Shown here one piece after another: positions 35,655 to 44,377 of a stretch of DNA of 64,000 bases (position 1 is its first letter; every line of letters begins with the position of its first letter). The stretch is from Hominimerdicola alba. Its GTDB lineage: Bacteria; Bacillota; Clostridia; Oscillospirales; Ruminococcaceae. Under the pieces are notes generated by a model. That model made no database searches. It saw only the letters and a list, made by a program, of their open reading frames with translations, and was not told the DNA's origin. Made by a program: the position numbers and the translations under genes. The DNA is taken from positions 248,001-312,000 of the forward strand of contig NZ_FOAT01000001.1 of the NCBI RefSeq assembly GCF_900109655.1, read 5' to 3'.

Positions 35655-36008
35655 TCAGTCCTCACTGAAATGAACGCCGCAGATCGTTACGTTTACCTTG
35701 GCAACGGTGAGCCCCAGCATAGTCTGCACAGCGCTCTTGACCTGCTCCTGTATCATCTCGGCAGCGGTTATCGCATTGGTTCCGTTGTTGAGAATGACAC
35801 CTATGGAAACGGAAAGAACATCGTCAACGAGCCCTATCCTGATATTTCCCACACTCTCCTGTCTGAGCCAGATCTGCCTGGGGGTCTTCATAACGGGTGC
35901 TACACCGTATACTCCCTCCACCTCTGTCATGGAGTTGGTGATTATCTGTGCGATAACGTCCTGATTTATATGGAGACTTTTCTCGACTTTGTTGGTGTTT
36001 TCTGACAT
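35655..36008 (-). CDS. Asp23/Gls24 family protein (YqhY-like)
   Basis: 117 residues with the Asp23 fold: HINQDVIAQIITNSMTEVEGVYGV (about 15-38) and SVGVIL-like ending with VNVTICGVHFSE. Bacillus YqhY, in the same place before nusB, is connected with acetyl-CoA carboxylase control. It is the first gene of the operon running to recN. Confidence 0.9.
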   Translation of the reverse strand: MSENTNKVEKSLHINQDVIAQIITNSMTEVEGVYGVAPVMKTPRQIWLRQESVGNIRIGLVDDVLSVSIGVILNNGTNAITAAEMIQEQVKSAVQTMLGLTVAKVNVTICGVHFSED

Positions 36009-36070
36009 AATGATACCTCCCGTAAAATATTCAGCGGGACATCAGCCCCGTTATTTGTATACTTGAAAGT

Positions 36071-36099
36071 ATTATAACATATTTTTCTGCAAAAGTAAA
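36071..36099 (-). promoter_or_regulatory. sigma-A promoter of the Asp23-nusB-recN operon
   Basis: Minus strand TTTACT, 17-base spacer, TATAAT with the -10 62 bases before the ATG at 36008. Confidence 0.75.
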
Positions 36100-36131
36100 G
36101 ACACTGCGCGCATTTTTTCGTATAACTGATG

Positions 36132-36163
36132 TTACCAAATTATACGGTCGTATAATTTGGTAA
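36132..36163. repeat. 32-bp perfect inverted repeat
   Basis: Arms TTACCAAATTATACG (36132-36146) and CGTATAATTTGGTAA (36149-36163) with a two-base centre, upstream of the Asp23 promoter and downstream of spoIIIAH. More CGTAT/ATACG copies flank it (36119-36125 and 36182-36200). It has no U run on either strand, so it suits a protein-binding operator better than a terminator. Confidence 0.85.
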
Positions 36164-36265
36164 ACCGCCGCATAATAATCGAGCCGTATTTATACGATAA
36201 TGTACGCACGAAACCGCCCGCACCCCAAAAGCTACGTCGGGATACGAGCGGATATTTCATTTGTT
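36164..36265. other. intergenic stretch after spoIIIAH without recognisable gene
   Basis: About 100 bases with one short dyad CGTAT/ATACG near 36185; no terminator hairpin with U run could be found for the spoIIIA operon here. Confidence 0.4.
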
Positions 36266-36811
36266 TTATGCCACATCGAAAATGCGAATATTCTCGGTGG
36301 GTACGGACACTTCGCTGAGCAGTATATCCTTGATCTGAGCGGCTTCGCTGGCTATAAGACCCTCAGGACCTGCCTTGACCACGATGTTTGCGTTATCTCC
36401 GTCAAGGTAGCATACGCATTCTGTAAACCCTGCCGCCTTTACAAGTGATTCTATCTTGCTTTCGGATTCCATAAGACCTGTCATGGCGGCAGCTTCTTCG
36501 GCAGCTACCTCTTTTTCTTCTTCTGTGGCATCACCGCCGTTGATTATTGTCTTGAGTGTCTCCTTGGCTTCGTCACGGGCGTTCATACGTTCTATACGTG
36601 CCTGTGCGAAATAATCCGTTGAGTTCTTATCAAGACTGACAAGCTCTGCTTCACCATAATCTGCACTGTGCTTTTCTATCTTATCGGTTGTCTTTATCTC
36701 GCCGCCCGATGAAGTAACTGCGTAATTCGCATAAACGGCTATGCCCAGCATAAGGGTCATTCCCGCCAGGACTATCTGCTTTTTGCCTATAACAAAACTT
36801 GGCTTTTTCAT
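36266..36811 (-). CDS. spoIIIAH: stage III sporulation protein AH
   Basis: 181 residues. A single membrane anchor (about 11-28) places the C-terminal YscJ/FliF-like domain (about 85-180) in the intermembrane space, where SpoIIIAH forms a ring with SpoIIQ. KHSADYGEAELV and the C-terminal LIASEAAQIKDILLSEVSVPTENIRI are typical. Last gene of the operon. Confidence 0.9.
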   Translation of the reverse strand: MKKPSFVIGKKQIVLAGMTLMLGIAVYANYAVTSSGGEIKTTDKIEKHSADYGEAELVSLDKNSTDYFAQARIERMNARDEAKETLKTIINGGDATEEEKEVAAEEAAAMTGLMESESKIESLVKAAGFTECVCYLDGDNANIVVKAGPEGLIASEAAQIKDILLSEVSVPTENIRIFDVA

Positions 36812-36832
36812 TGCTATGTACCTCTTTTCCGT

Positions 36833-37378
36833 TTATCTGCATTTAGCTTCAACACAAACCCTTGTAGATGAGATGTTCAGGGCGGTCGAAACTGCTTTTT
36901 GCACACGTTCATTGATGCTTATGTTCCCTCCTCCTTCACATACGATGACAACTCCGCCTATCTGCGGGTCTATGACCTTTCTTATCAGAGGCTGTCTTGT
37001 CCCGCCGTTTTCGGTGATGACGATATCCTCGTCTAGTTTTTCGCTTCGGCGGTCGGTGTTATCCTCGGTAAATCGGCTGATATTTTCTGCATAGACATAC
37101 TCGGTGCTGCTTTCAAGGGATATCATGACCTCACACTCCCCTACACCCTCAATCTGTTCGAGAAGTTCTTTGAGTTCGTTCTCCGTACGCTTTCTGAAAT
37201 TGTTGCTATCAGATGTTTTTGTCTGCGCTACACCTTTTTCCGGCTTATCCTTATTATCGGGTATAAACTCGGAAAGCATTATCATCAGCATCCCCGCCGC
37301 CCCCAGGACAACTGCTATCTTCAGCCTGTTAGGGCTGTTTCTCAGTCTATCCGCCAACTGTTGAATCAGCTTTTTCAT
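36833..37378 (-). CDS. spoIIIAG: stage III sporulation protein AG
   Basis: 181 residues with an N-terminal membrane helix (about 19-37) and a ring-building domain with conserved LKELLEQIEGVGECEVMI (about 69-86) and a C-terminal VQKAVSTALNISSTRVCV segment. It overlaps spoIIIAF by 32 bases. In B. subtilis SpoIIIAG forms a large ring in the channel. Confidence 0.92.
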   Translation of the reverse strand: MKKLIQQLADRLRNSPNRLKIAVVLGAAGMLMIMLSEFIPDNKDKPEKGVAQTKTSDSNNFRKRTENELKELLEQIEGVGECEVMISLESSTEYVYAENISRFTEDNTDRRSEKLDEDIVITENGGTRQPLIRKVIDPQIGGVVIVCEGGGNISINERVQKAVSTALNISSTRVCVEAKCR

Positions 37379-37853
37379 CTTCTGCCTTCCCTATTATTAT
37401 CTCAGACTCACCAATCTCTGCCGATATAAGACGTCTGACTTCATCTGCTTTGGTTTCATCAGTCAGAATGACTTCCACCGCGGTTATCTCGATTTCGTTA
37501 TCCTCTGTGAGAACCAGCTTTGTACTGACTTTTGCTTCGCTGATATCATTCTTATTCAGCAGGTCGGTGAAATATTCATCGCACCGTGACTTCGCTTCAT
37601 CTAGAAATATCCCGGTAACATCGGCTTGGGTGTGAGATTTTTCAAGCTCTATCTCAGAAGAGATATCCACTTCTTTCAGAGAAAGCTTGAATCCCGACGA
37701 AGCGAATGGCGAGATCACAGCAAGTAAAGTCATCAGCCCCAAAAGTGACATTAGATGCTTTTTCATTCCACCCGACGGCGCCAGCATATCGGTGATCGCG
37801 GTTATTATGCCCATAAAGCAAGCGATTGTTATGGCGCTTTTGATATCATTCAT
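37347..37853 (-). CDS. spoIIIAF: stage III sporulation protein AF
   Basis: 168 residues with two membrane helices (about 8-24 and 33-52) and a C-terminal ring-type domain from about 90. Identity rests on length, topology and position between AE and AG. Family sequence conservation is low. Confidence 0.85.
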   Translation of the reverse strand: MNDIKSAITIACFMGIITAITDMLAPSGGMKKHLMSLLGLMTLLAVISPFASSGFKLSLKEVDISSEIELEKSHTQADVTGIFLDEAKSRCDEYFTDLLNKNDISEAKVSTKLVLTEDNEIEITAVEVILTDETKADEVRRLISAEIGESEIIIGKAEDEKADSTVGG

Positions 37854-37857
37854 ATAC

Positions 37858-38976
37858 TCACCCCATTGTCATAAATGACATCACCGCAGCTGTAGCTATG
37901 ATAAATGCCGATGTGATGGCGATGAGGATACTTTCTCCCACAGCCATCACGTTATCCATAGTTTTCAGGAGTTCGACTGTGGGTTTCAGACCCAGAAACT
38001 CATTGGCTATCCTGCCTGCCCAAAGGGTAAGCCGCATTGACAGTAGAATCAGAAATGGTCTGAGGGCTATTAGAAATACCGCTATCATTCCAAATCCTCC
38101 CACCGCAGCCCTGATGACACCAACTCCGCTTTTGACTGCAAGAAAAGCGTCCGAGACGGAACTGCCAATGACAGGTATGAAGCTTGAAGCTGTAAAGCGT
38201 ATGGTCTTGGCGGCTACGGAATCTGCCGCAGAACAGGTAACTCCCTGTATGGTGAGAAGTCCCACAAACACAAGCATAAGCGCCGCAAGAAGCCATGTAG
38301 TCAGCCTACGGATAGCTTCTTCCGCACCCGAAAGTTTCACATGGGTGTTCAAGGCCGAGACAACTGCTAGTGCCATAAACGTGCTCAAAAATGGTAGCAG
38401 CACTCCAGATGCCACAAGCTCTGCGGCTTCGCACAAAAGCACAGTCGATGAACTGTATGCGCCCGCAGCCATTGGACTGCCGCTTGATGCAGACACAGCC
38501 GAAAACACCGGTATGTAAGTCAGCATGAACCTGTTTATGCAGGATATGGAATCCTGCAAAGCAGAAAAACTTGACGATAAAGTATCAGCCATGACTGTTA
38601 TCACAGCTATGACGGATACGCTGCCGTAAGTTGAACTTAATTCTCGGTTTTCCGGAGTCAGAAATGTCACGGCAGAATAAAGCAGGGACACCGCAAGTAT
38701 CCTGCCAAGCATCACTGCGGGAGTACATAGCACTTCGCGAAAACGCCCCCACAGCCAGCCGAAGAATCCTCGCATATCAAGCTTTGCATAATCTGAGGGA
38801 GTTACCCCAAGCTCGTCCATATCCTGGGCTATGTCTTCATCGATGGCGCGGCTGAGTTCGGAGTCTATCTGATCTTTCAGGCGGTCTAGTCCGTTTTCGG
38901 CAGAAGATGCACTTGCTTTAACGCACAATATGAACATCACTGCTATAACAAAAACAGCTGTTATTATCCTTTTCAT
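37858..38976 (-). CDS. spoIIIAE: stage III sporulation protein AE
   Basis: 372 residues, signal peptide (1-24) then about eight membrane segments. Conserved motifs are LMLTYIPVFSAVSASSGSPMAAGAY (about 150-174) and IRFTASSFIPVIGSSVSDAF (about 256-275). It is the integral membrane core of the feeding channel. Confidence 0.93.
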   Translation of the reverse strand: MKRIITAVFVIAVMFILCVKASASSAENGLDRLKDQIDSELSRAIDEDIAQDMDELGVTPSDYAKLDMRGFFGWLWGRFREVLCTPAVMLGRILAVSLLYSAVTFLTPENRELSSTYGSVSVIAVITVMADTLSSSFSALQDSISCINRFMLTYIPVFSAVSASSGSPMAAGAYSSSTVLLCEAAELVASGVLLPFLSTFMALAVVSALNTHVKLSGAEEAIRRLTTWLLAALMLVFVGLLTIQGVTCSAADSVAAKTIRFTASSFIPVIGSSVSDAFLAVKSGVGVIRAAVGGFGMIAVFLIALRPFLILLSMRLTLWAGRIANEFLGLKPTVELLKTMDNVMAVGESILIAITSAFIIATAAVMSFMTMG

Positions 38977-38985
38977 TTAATGACC

Positions 38986-39372
38986 TCACATCAGCAAAGT
39001 TTTAACTATCCCTATCAGGGTCTCCAGCATTGGCAGGGCGACAAGCAGAAGTGCTGTCTTGCCTGCAAGAACTGTCTGTTCAGCTAGAGTTGATTCTCCG
39101 CTGTCACGGCAGATGCCCGATGCAAAGCTTGTTATATAGCATATACCAAGACCTTTCAGCAGTATGCGCATATACTCAGGGTCTGAGCCACCCTGTGCGA
39201 AAAAAAGCGACCGCATCTGGGCTATAATACCGCTCATGGAAGCCGCCGCTTTCATAAATATCACAGCAGATGCGGCAAGGGTCAGTACAATGGCGATACT
39301 GCGGTCATTATTGACAGTCTTGCAAATCACAGCCGATACCACAGCGAAGGCGCATATTATAACAATATTCAT
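38986..39372 (-). CDS. spoIIIAD: stage III sporulation protein AD
   Basis: 128 residues, four hydrophobic segments; LLKGLGICYITSFASGICRDSGESTLAEQ (given in parts: LLKGLGICYITS and CRDSGESTLA) is the family signature. Its start overlaps the spoIIIAC stop by one base. Confidence 0.93.
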   Translation of the reverse strand: MNIVIICAFAVVSAVICKTVNNDRSIAIVLTLAASAVIFMKAAASMSGIIAQMRSLFFAQGGSDPEYMRILLKGLGICYITSFASGICRDSGESTLAEQTVLAGKTALLLVALPMLETLIGIVKTLLM

Positions 39373-39569
39373 CAGCTCAGTCCGAAGATCCTCTTTATCG
39401 TATCGAACAACTCACCTATCTTGCTGACAACCATCATCAGCACCACAACAAGCCCCGCGAGAGTGGTCATCATCGCCTGTTCGTCACGCTCGGCACGTTT
39501 GAGAAGCTGATTCAGCACCGCCACGATAATGCCCACGGCGGCTATTTTGAATATGAGATCAATTTCCAT
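39372..39569 (-). CDS. spoIIIAC: stage III sporulation protein AC
   Basis: 65 residues from ATG 39569, exactly the family length, with two membrane helices; AGLVVVLMMVVSKIGELFDTI is typical. A GTG at 39578 would add three residues but AGGTG fits the ATG. Confidence 0.93.
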   Translation of the reverse strand: MEIDLIFKIAAVGIIVAVLNQLLKRAERDEQAMMTTLAGLVVVLMMVVSKIGELFDTIKRIFGLS

Positions 39570-39578
39570 TATCTTCAC

Positions 39579-40052
39579 CTATATTAAAATCAGAGCGGCA
39601 GTCAATCCAGCGGAGATACCCGCCGCCCTGTATATCCTTGTGTATTTTTCTCTTGCCATGTGAGCTTTTTCCAGTGCGGTGTTGACTTCCGCCCTGAACA
39701 AAGCATTCTGCGCCAGCTGACCATCGATATCTGTATGACCGAAACGAGCTATAAGATCGGCAAAGGCCTCACACATCTCAAGTCCGCTTGTTCTTATGAG
39801 TGATGATACACATTCGGTAATATTAACATCATCCGATACAAAGAAGGAGCTGTAACTTCCCTTTTCCTCAGATATGCGCCGAAAAATGCCAGCGGTGTCA
39901 AGGCGGCACGAGGTAATGCAGATATCTATCTTCGACATTATCGCACTTAATTCACGGAGCTCGTCCTCGCGCTTTTTCAGGCGATATACTGCGTTTTCAC
40001 CTGCCGCCGCACCCGATGCTGTCAGCAACAGACAGCCTATCACACCAAGCAC
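39579..40052 (-). CDS. spoIIIAB: stage III sporulation protein AB
   Basis: 157 residues starting at GTG 40052 (after AGGTGAG), overlapping spoIIIAA by 13 bases. N- and C-terminal membrane segments flank a helical part related to GspF; KKREDELRELSAIMSKIDICI and the end SAGLTAALILI fit the family. Confidence 0.9.
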   Translation of the reverse strand: MLGVIGCLLLTASGAAAGENAVYRLKKREDELRELSAIMSKIDICITSCRLDTAGIFRRISEEKGSYSSFFVSDDVNITECVSSLIRTSGLEMCEAFADLIARFGHTDIDGQLAQNALFRAEVNTALEKAHMAREKYTRIYRAAGISAGLTAALILI

Positions 40053-40936
40053 AGGAGCTCACCTGCTGTTCGTATATCTTTCACAGCACGGTCTTTCAGC
40101 AATAGTACTGTGTCGAAAACCCCATCAGCAAGAAGCTTTGAGATATTCGGCTTATGTGAGAGTTCCGAAAGACTTCCGCAGTGGCAGGTAGCTATCAGCG
40201 CTACCCCTGAATCACAGGTATATTCGAGGGATGCAACGTCCTCAGCCGAGCCTATCTCATCGCACACCAGCACCTGAGGTGACATCACGCGGACTGCGGT
40301 CTCCACGGCGGCTTTGCGCGGGTATCGGTCGAATACATCCGTCATGATACCTACATCGTTTGTAGGCATTCCCGATACTGTCGCTGCCAGTTCACTGCGC
40401 TCGTCTATGATGGCAGTTCTGTAAATGCCGCCGCATAGCCTGGCAAGATCTCGTAAGAAAGTTGTTTTGCCTGATGAGGGTTCGCCGGCGATAAGCATAG
40501 ATTCAGGACGTTCAGCCATAAATCGGCGGAATATATCCTCGGCACAGCCTGTCACCTCCCGCGGGATACGGATATTCAGCGAAGATATATCACTGACATT
40601 CACTACCCTGCCGCCCTCTGCCGAAGCTGTACCTGAAACACCCACTCGAATACCACCGCACCATGCCGCATAACCCTCGCATAGCTGTGCAGTACTGCTG
40701 TGCATGGAGTATCTGAAAGCCCTTGCGGCTGTGAGTTCCATATCTTTCGGGGTGACTGTGATCTCGCGATACGGGATTATAGTATCATCCGTTAAGGTCA
40801 GCGAAAGTGGTCTGCTGGTACGCAGACGTATCTCGCAGATCTTTGAGGTAATGTCACACGGGAGATTTTCAAGCATATCCGCAAAATGAGTGGGAAGAAG
40901 TTTCAGTGCGTTTTTAAGAGTTGTTGCTTCGGACAA
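40040..40936 (-). CDS. spoIIIAA: stage III sporulation protein AA, ATPase
   Basis: 298 residues from TTG 40936, the start with good spacing (eight bases) to AAAGGAG; GTG 40943-40945 overlaps that site and is less likely. Secretion-type ATPase with Walker A AGEPSSGKTTFLRDLARL (about 149-166) and Walker B VLVCDEIG. It energises the mother-cell side of the channel. First gene of the operon. Confidence 0.93.
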   Translation of the reverse strand: MSEATTLKNALKLLPTHFADMLENLPCDITSKICEIRLRTSRPLSLTLTDDTIIPYREITVTPKDMELTAARAFRYSMHSSTAQLCEGYAAWCGGIRVGVSGTASAEGGRVVNVSDISSLNIRIPREVTGCAEDIFRRFMAERPESMLIAGEPSSGKTTFLRDLARLCGGIYRTAIIDERSELAATVSGMPTNDVGIMTDVFDRYPRKAAVETAVRVMSPQVLVCDEIGSAEDVASLEYTCDSGVALIATCHCGSLSELSHKPNISKLLADGVFDTVLLLKDRAVKDIRTAGELLCLV

Positions 40937-40967
40937 TTCGATCACTCCTTTGCTTGTCCATGGTAAA

Positions 40968-40996
40968 TAGATATGCTTTGTGTCAGAAAGATATGC
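40968..40996 (-). promoter_or_regulatory. candidate sigma-E promoter for spoIIIA
   Basis: Minus strand GCATATC, 14-base spacer, CATATCTA, resembling the sigma-E pattern KMATATT-14/15-CATACAnT, 32 bases before the TTG start of spoIIIAA. No sigma-A promoter is seen here. Match is partial, especially in the -10. Confidence 0.45.
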
Positions 40997-40999
40997 ATA

Positions 41000-41033
41000 A
41001 AAAATCGCCGCTGTCTTTTTACCGACAGCGGCG
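41000..41033 (-). terminator. terminator of the AI-2E transporter gene
   Basis: Minus-strand ten-bp stem CGCCGCTGTC/GACAGCGGCG (41006-41015 with 41024-41033), then a U run. Confidence 0.95.
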
Positions 41034-41041
41034 CTGAAAGT

Positions 41042-42361
41042 TTATTTTTCTGTGAGCTCAATAACTTTGCTCTGTTCATCGATGCTTACTTCGTTGACCT
41101 CGTCTATCGAGGGGATATCAAGGGCGAGAAGTTCCTCGGCAGTTAGGGGCGTACGCTCGGGAGGCTTTTTATAGAGATGCTGAACATCGTCCATATAGTA
41201 CGCTGTGCTTGTGGGAAGCTTCTTCTTGCGAAGTTTTTCCTCTACCGAACCTCTTATGAAGCTGTACAGCAGAGCTGTGGTGGGGACTGCAAGTATCATT
41301 CCGCCGAAACCGAAAAGCCCGCCGAAAAGGAACAGTGATATCAGAACCCAGAAACCCGGAAGTCCTGTTGAATCACCAAGAATTTTCGGACCGAGGATAT
41401 TGCCGTCAAACTGCTGGAGCACTACTACGAAAATAATGAAAATAACACACTTTTTCGGTTCGATAAGGAGTATCAGCAGACCCGTGGGTACCGCACCTAT
41501 CAGTGGACCGAAGAAAGGTATGATGTTGGTCACGCCTATTATAACGCTTATCATCGTAGCGTAGGGCATACTCATTATCGTAAGACCTATAAAGCAAATC
41601 AGACCGATTATGATGGAATCGATTATCTTGCCTGTAATGAAGCCGGAGAAGACGGTGTTTGCCTGCTCGCAGCCTGCCATTATCTTTTCGCAGGTACGCT
41701 TTTTGGTCAAGGCTATGATGATCTTTTTGAACTGTGCCAGAAGCTTTTCCTTGCTGCAAAGCATATAAACAGATACTATAAGACCCAGCAGGAAGTTCTT
41801 GACTACGGTAACGATACCCCACGCGCCCGATAGGATATTTTCAAGCATGGGCTTGACTTTATCGTATATCGTACCCACATCGGTATTGAAATCAGACAGC
41901 CATTTTGTTGCCGCCTGTTCCAGTGCGGGATAGTTTCGGAATACCTTGTTTATCCATTTCTGGATACTCTCGGCTATGGACCCTGCATTATCAAAGATCT
42001 CCATAATTGATTTTATAAGTTCGGGGACTACTATAGCAACGATACCCGTAACTATACCAAGAAAAAGAAGCTCGGTTATGATAACCGACACAACTTTGAT
42101 GAACCCGGAGGCTTTCTGCCGCTTTTCCTCTGTCTTGTATAATTTTCCCATCAGACGGCTCGTCCGCACCATAAGGGGGTTTGTAAGGAATGCGATTATC
42201 AAGCCCCAGGTCACAGGCTGCAATACATCAAAAAGATGATAGATACTCTCCAGTATATCAGTAACGTTATTCAGTGCCAGTACCAGCAGTACATTAACAG
42301 CGATGACTACCGCCGCGTACACCGCGATGGTCTGGTACTTTTTGTTTGTATATATCTTCAT
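41042..42361 (-). CDS. AI-2E family transporter
   Basis: 439-residue polytopic membrane protein of the PerM/AI-2E family with about eight hydrophobic segments and the conserved NIIPFFGPLIGAVPTGLL (about 285-302) and FGGMILAVPTTALLYSF near the end. Family members export small molecules or Na+; AI-2 itself is not proven in most. The cytoplasmic C-terminus (from about 385) is hydrophilic and acidic. ATG 42361 is preferred over 42376, since AAAGGACAG precedes it. Monocistronic. Confidence 0.9.
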   Translation of the reverse strand: MKIYTNKKYQTIAVYAAVVIAVNVLLVLALNNVTDILESIYHLFDVLQPVTWGLIIAFLTNPLMVRTSRLMGKLYKTEEKRQKASGFIKVVSVIITELLFLGIVTGIVAIVVPELIKSIMEIFDNAGSIAESIQKWINKVFRNYPALEQAATKWLSDFNTDVGTIYDKVKPMLENILSGAWGIVTVVKNFLLGLIVSVYMLCSKEKLLAQFKKIIIALTKKRTCEKIMAGCEQANTVFSGFITGKIIDSIIIGLICFIGLTIMSMPYATMISVIIGVTNIIPFFGPLIGAVPTGLLILLIEPKKCVIFIIFVVVLQQFDGNILGPKILGDSTGLPGFWVLISLFLFGGLFGFGGMILAVPTTALLYSFIRGSVEEKLRKKKLPTSTAYYMDDVQHLYKKPPERTPLTAEELLALDIPSIDEVNEVSIDEQSKVIELTEK

Positions 42362-42395
42362 GGTCTGTCCTTTCATTGAAAAAATACTGTTATTT

Positions 42396-42424
42396 ATTAT
42401 AACTCATTTTCAGAAGATTTGCAA
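42396..42424 (-). promoter_or_regulatory. sigma-A promoter of the AI-2E transporter
   Basis: Minus strand TTGCAA, 17-base spacer, TATAAT. Confidence 0.8.
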
Positions 42425-42496
42425 GTGATTTACGAATTTTTTTGACCGCATACGAGCATTTACAGAAAGTTAACATTACATTTTTCGGAAAACCTC

Positions 42497-42525
42497 TTGA
42501 CAAATGGCAAAAAAAGTAATATAAT
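42497..42525 (+). promoter_or_regulatory. sigma-A promoter of the trp operon
   Basis: Perfect TTGACA, 17-base spacer, perfect TATAAT, just ahead of the T-box leader. Confidence 0.9.
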
Positions 42526-42534
42526 GCAAATCAG

Positions 42535-42838
42535 AAAATTTGATAAACGAAATCCTGTGAGCAAAAGTAAGTAACTGTTTGAGGTAGTTTCAGAGAGCTG
42601 TCGTTTGGTGCGAGACAGTACGAGGGCATACAGTGAATGGATTTGTGAGGAGCGGAGCGAAAGTTTTCACGAGTATCTCCTGCCGTGTTCCCTACGTTAG
42701 TGCGGAGGGGTATTGATCTCTAGGTCATTCCGAAGAGTGCGTACCTTGTGAGCCGACAGTTATTTGTCGGGAAAATGGGTGGCACCACGGTTCTATCGTC
42801 CCATGACTGAAGTCATGTGTGATGATGGGGCTTTTTTT
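42535..42838 (+). promoter_or_regulatory. T-box riboswitch specific for tRNA-Trp
   Basis: About 300-base leader of trpE. Stem I with AGAGAGC/GGTGCGAGAC distal signals is at about 42590-42620. The specifier region reads GTGAA-TGG-A with codon TGG (Trp) at 42638-42640. The T-box itself, TGGGTGGCACCACGG, is at 42776-42790. The terminator is a GC stem ending in GGGGC followed by TTTTTTT at 42831-42837. Uncharged tRNA-Trp would stabilise the antiterminator and allow transcription of trpE and downstream genes. Confidence 0.95.
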
Positions 42839-42883
42839 ATTGCCGTTTTTGCTTTGGGATATCAAACAATGGAGGTAATCACT

Positions 42884-44359
42884 ATGCTGTATCCGAACCT
42901 TGAAGACGTAAAAAAATATCTGGAGAGCTACAAAACAGTTCCTGTTTTCTATGAGCTGCTGATGGACAGCTGCACTCCGATACAACTGTTCAACTGCCTG
43001 CACGAGCTGTATGAGGACTGCTTCATACTTGAATCGGTAGACAACAAGGACAAGTGGGGCAGATATTCCTACGTGGGCATTGATCCCAAAGCCGAGTACG
43101 AACTGAGAAACGGCGTTATGACGATCAGACAGGCAGGCAAGGCTCCTGTTGAGGTAAAGACAGATGATCCCATCGGTTTCCTTTCCAAGGTCATCGACGA
43201 ACACAAGTCTCCCAGATTTGAAAGCTACCCCAAGCTGACAGGCGGTCTCATGGGATACTTCGCTTACGACATGGTAAGATACTTCGAGAAGAAGCTCACA
43301 AACGTCCCCAAGGACGATCTCGGAATGGCTGACGCCGATCTGTTCATGTTTGAAAAGCTGGTGGCTTATGATCACCTTAGCAACAAGGCAGTTATCATAC
43401 TGAACATCAATTCAACCGATGATATCGATGCAAAGTACGCTGCCTGCGAGCAGACTGCTCTTGATATAGTAGTTGCATTGAAGAGCTATCAGCCCGAGGT
43501 AAAGAAGAGAAAGCCCATGCCCGAGAATATCGAGGTAAGATCGAACATAAGCAAGGAACAGTACCTTGAAAATGTTCGCAGGGCTAAAGAATACATCAAG
43601 GACGGCGATATCTTCCAGATAGTTCCCTCCCAGAGATTTGAGATGGACAACCCGCCCGACAGCTTCGATGTTTACAGAATGCTGCGTTCAACCAATCCTT
43701 CCCCGTATCTGTTCTACTTCAAGCACGATGATTACGCTTTTGCAGGTGCTTCTCCCGAAATGCTGGTAAGCGTTGAAAAAGGAACGGTAGTCACAAGACC
43801 CATCGCAGGCACTATAAAGCGCGGTGCTACCCACGATGAGGACATCATGAACGAACAGCGCCTCATCAACGACCCCAAAGAAAGAGCCGAGCACACAATG
43901 CTTGTTGACCTTGGCAGAAACGACATCGGCAAGGTGAGCGAATTCGGAAGCGTCGAAGTTACCGACCTGATGGTGGTTGAGAGATACTCAAAGGTAATGC
44001 ATATAGTATCTAATGTTAAGGGCAAGCTCAGAGAGGACAAGAAACCTCTTGACGCGCTGATGGCTGTACTGCCCGCTGGTACCCTTTCGGGCGCACCCAA
44101 GGTGAGAGCAATGGAAATAATCGACGAGATGGAGACCACAAAGCGCTGTCTTTACGGCGGAACAGTTGGTTATCTTGCATTTGACGGTTCGCTGGATACC
44201 TGCATCGCTATCAGAACGGTGCTTTTCAAGAACAACAAGGCTTATGTTCAGGCAGGCGGCGGCGTGGTCGCAGATTCTGTTCCCGAAAACGAATATGAAG
44301 AGAGCTGCAACAAGGCTCTTGCGGTTATAAATGCTGTCAAGGAAGCAGCAAGACTGTAA
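42884..44359 (+). CDS. trpE: anthranilate synthase component I
   Basis: Converts chorismate to anthranilate with the TrpG amidotransferase domain. It has 491 residues from ATG 42884 (GGAGG eight bases ahead); a longer frame from 42764 lies inside the T-box and is excluded. The Trp feedback site region LLMDSC (about 27-32; LLES in many TrpE) and the chorismate-binding core (DIFQIVPSQRFE, RPIAGTIKRG, HTMLVDLGRNDIGKVS, GTLSGAPKVRAMEIIDE) are complete. First gene of the trp operon, 47 bases after the T-box terminator. Confidence 0.96.
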   Translation: MLYPNLEDVKKYLESYKTVPVFYELLMDSCTPIQLFNCLHELYEDCFILESVDNKDKWGRYSYVGIDPKAEYELRNGVMTIRQAGKAPVEVKTDDPIGFLSKVIDEHKSPRFESYPKLTGGLMGYFAYDMVRYFEKKLTNVPKDDLGMADADLFMFEKLVAYDHLSNKAVIILNINSTDDIDAKYAACEQTALDIVVALKSYQPEVKKRKPMPENIEVRSNISKEQYLENVRRAKEYIKDGDIFQIVPSQRFEMDNPPDSFDVYRMLRSTNPSPYLFYFKHDDYAFAGASPEMLVSVEKGTVVTRPIAGTIKRGATHDEDIMNEQRLINDPKERAEHTMLVDLGRNDIGKVSEFGSVEVTDLMVVERYSKVMHIVSNVKGKLREDKKPLDALMAVLPAGTLSGAPKVRAMEIIDEMETTKRCLYGGTVGYLAFDGSLDTCIAIRTVLFKNNKAYVQAGGGVVADSVPENEYEESCNKALAVINAVKEAARL

Positions 44360-44377
44360 GGACGGGGGTAAATTAAA

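Noticed and set aside
36200-36448. Plus-strand frame over the spoIIIAH end
   Set aside because: Overlaps the conserved C-terminus of SpoIIIAH and has no RBS.
42764-42883. Upstream extension of the trpE frame
   Set aside because: It lies within the T-box terminator region; a strong ribosome binding site and the conserved start support ATG 42884.
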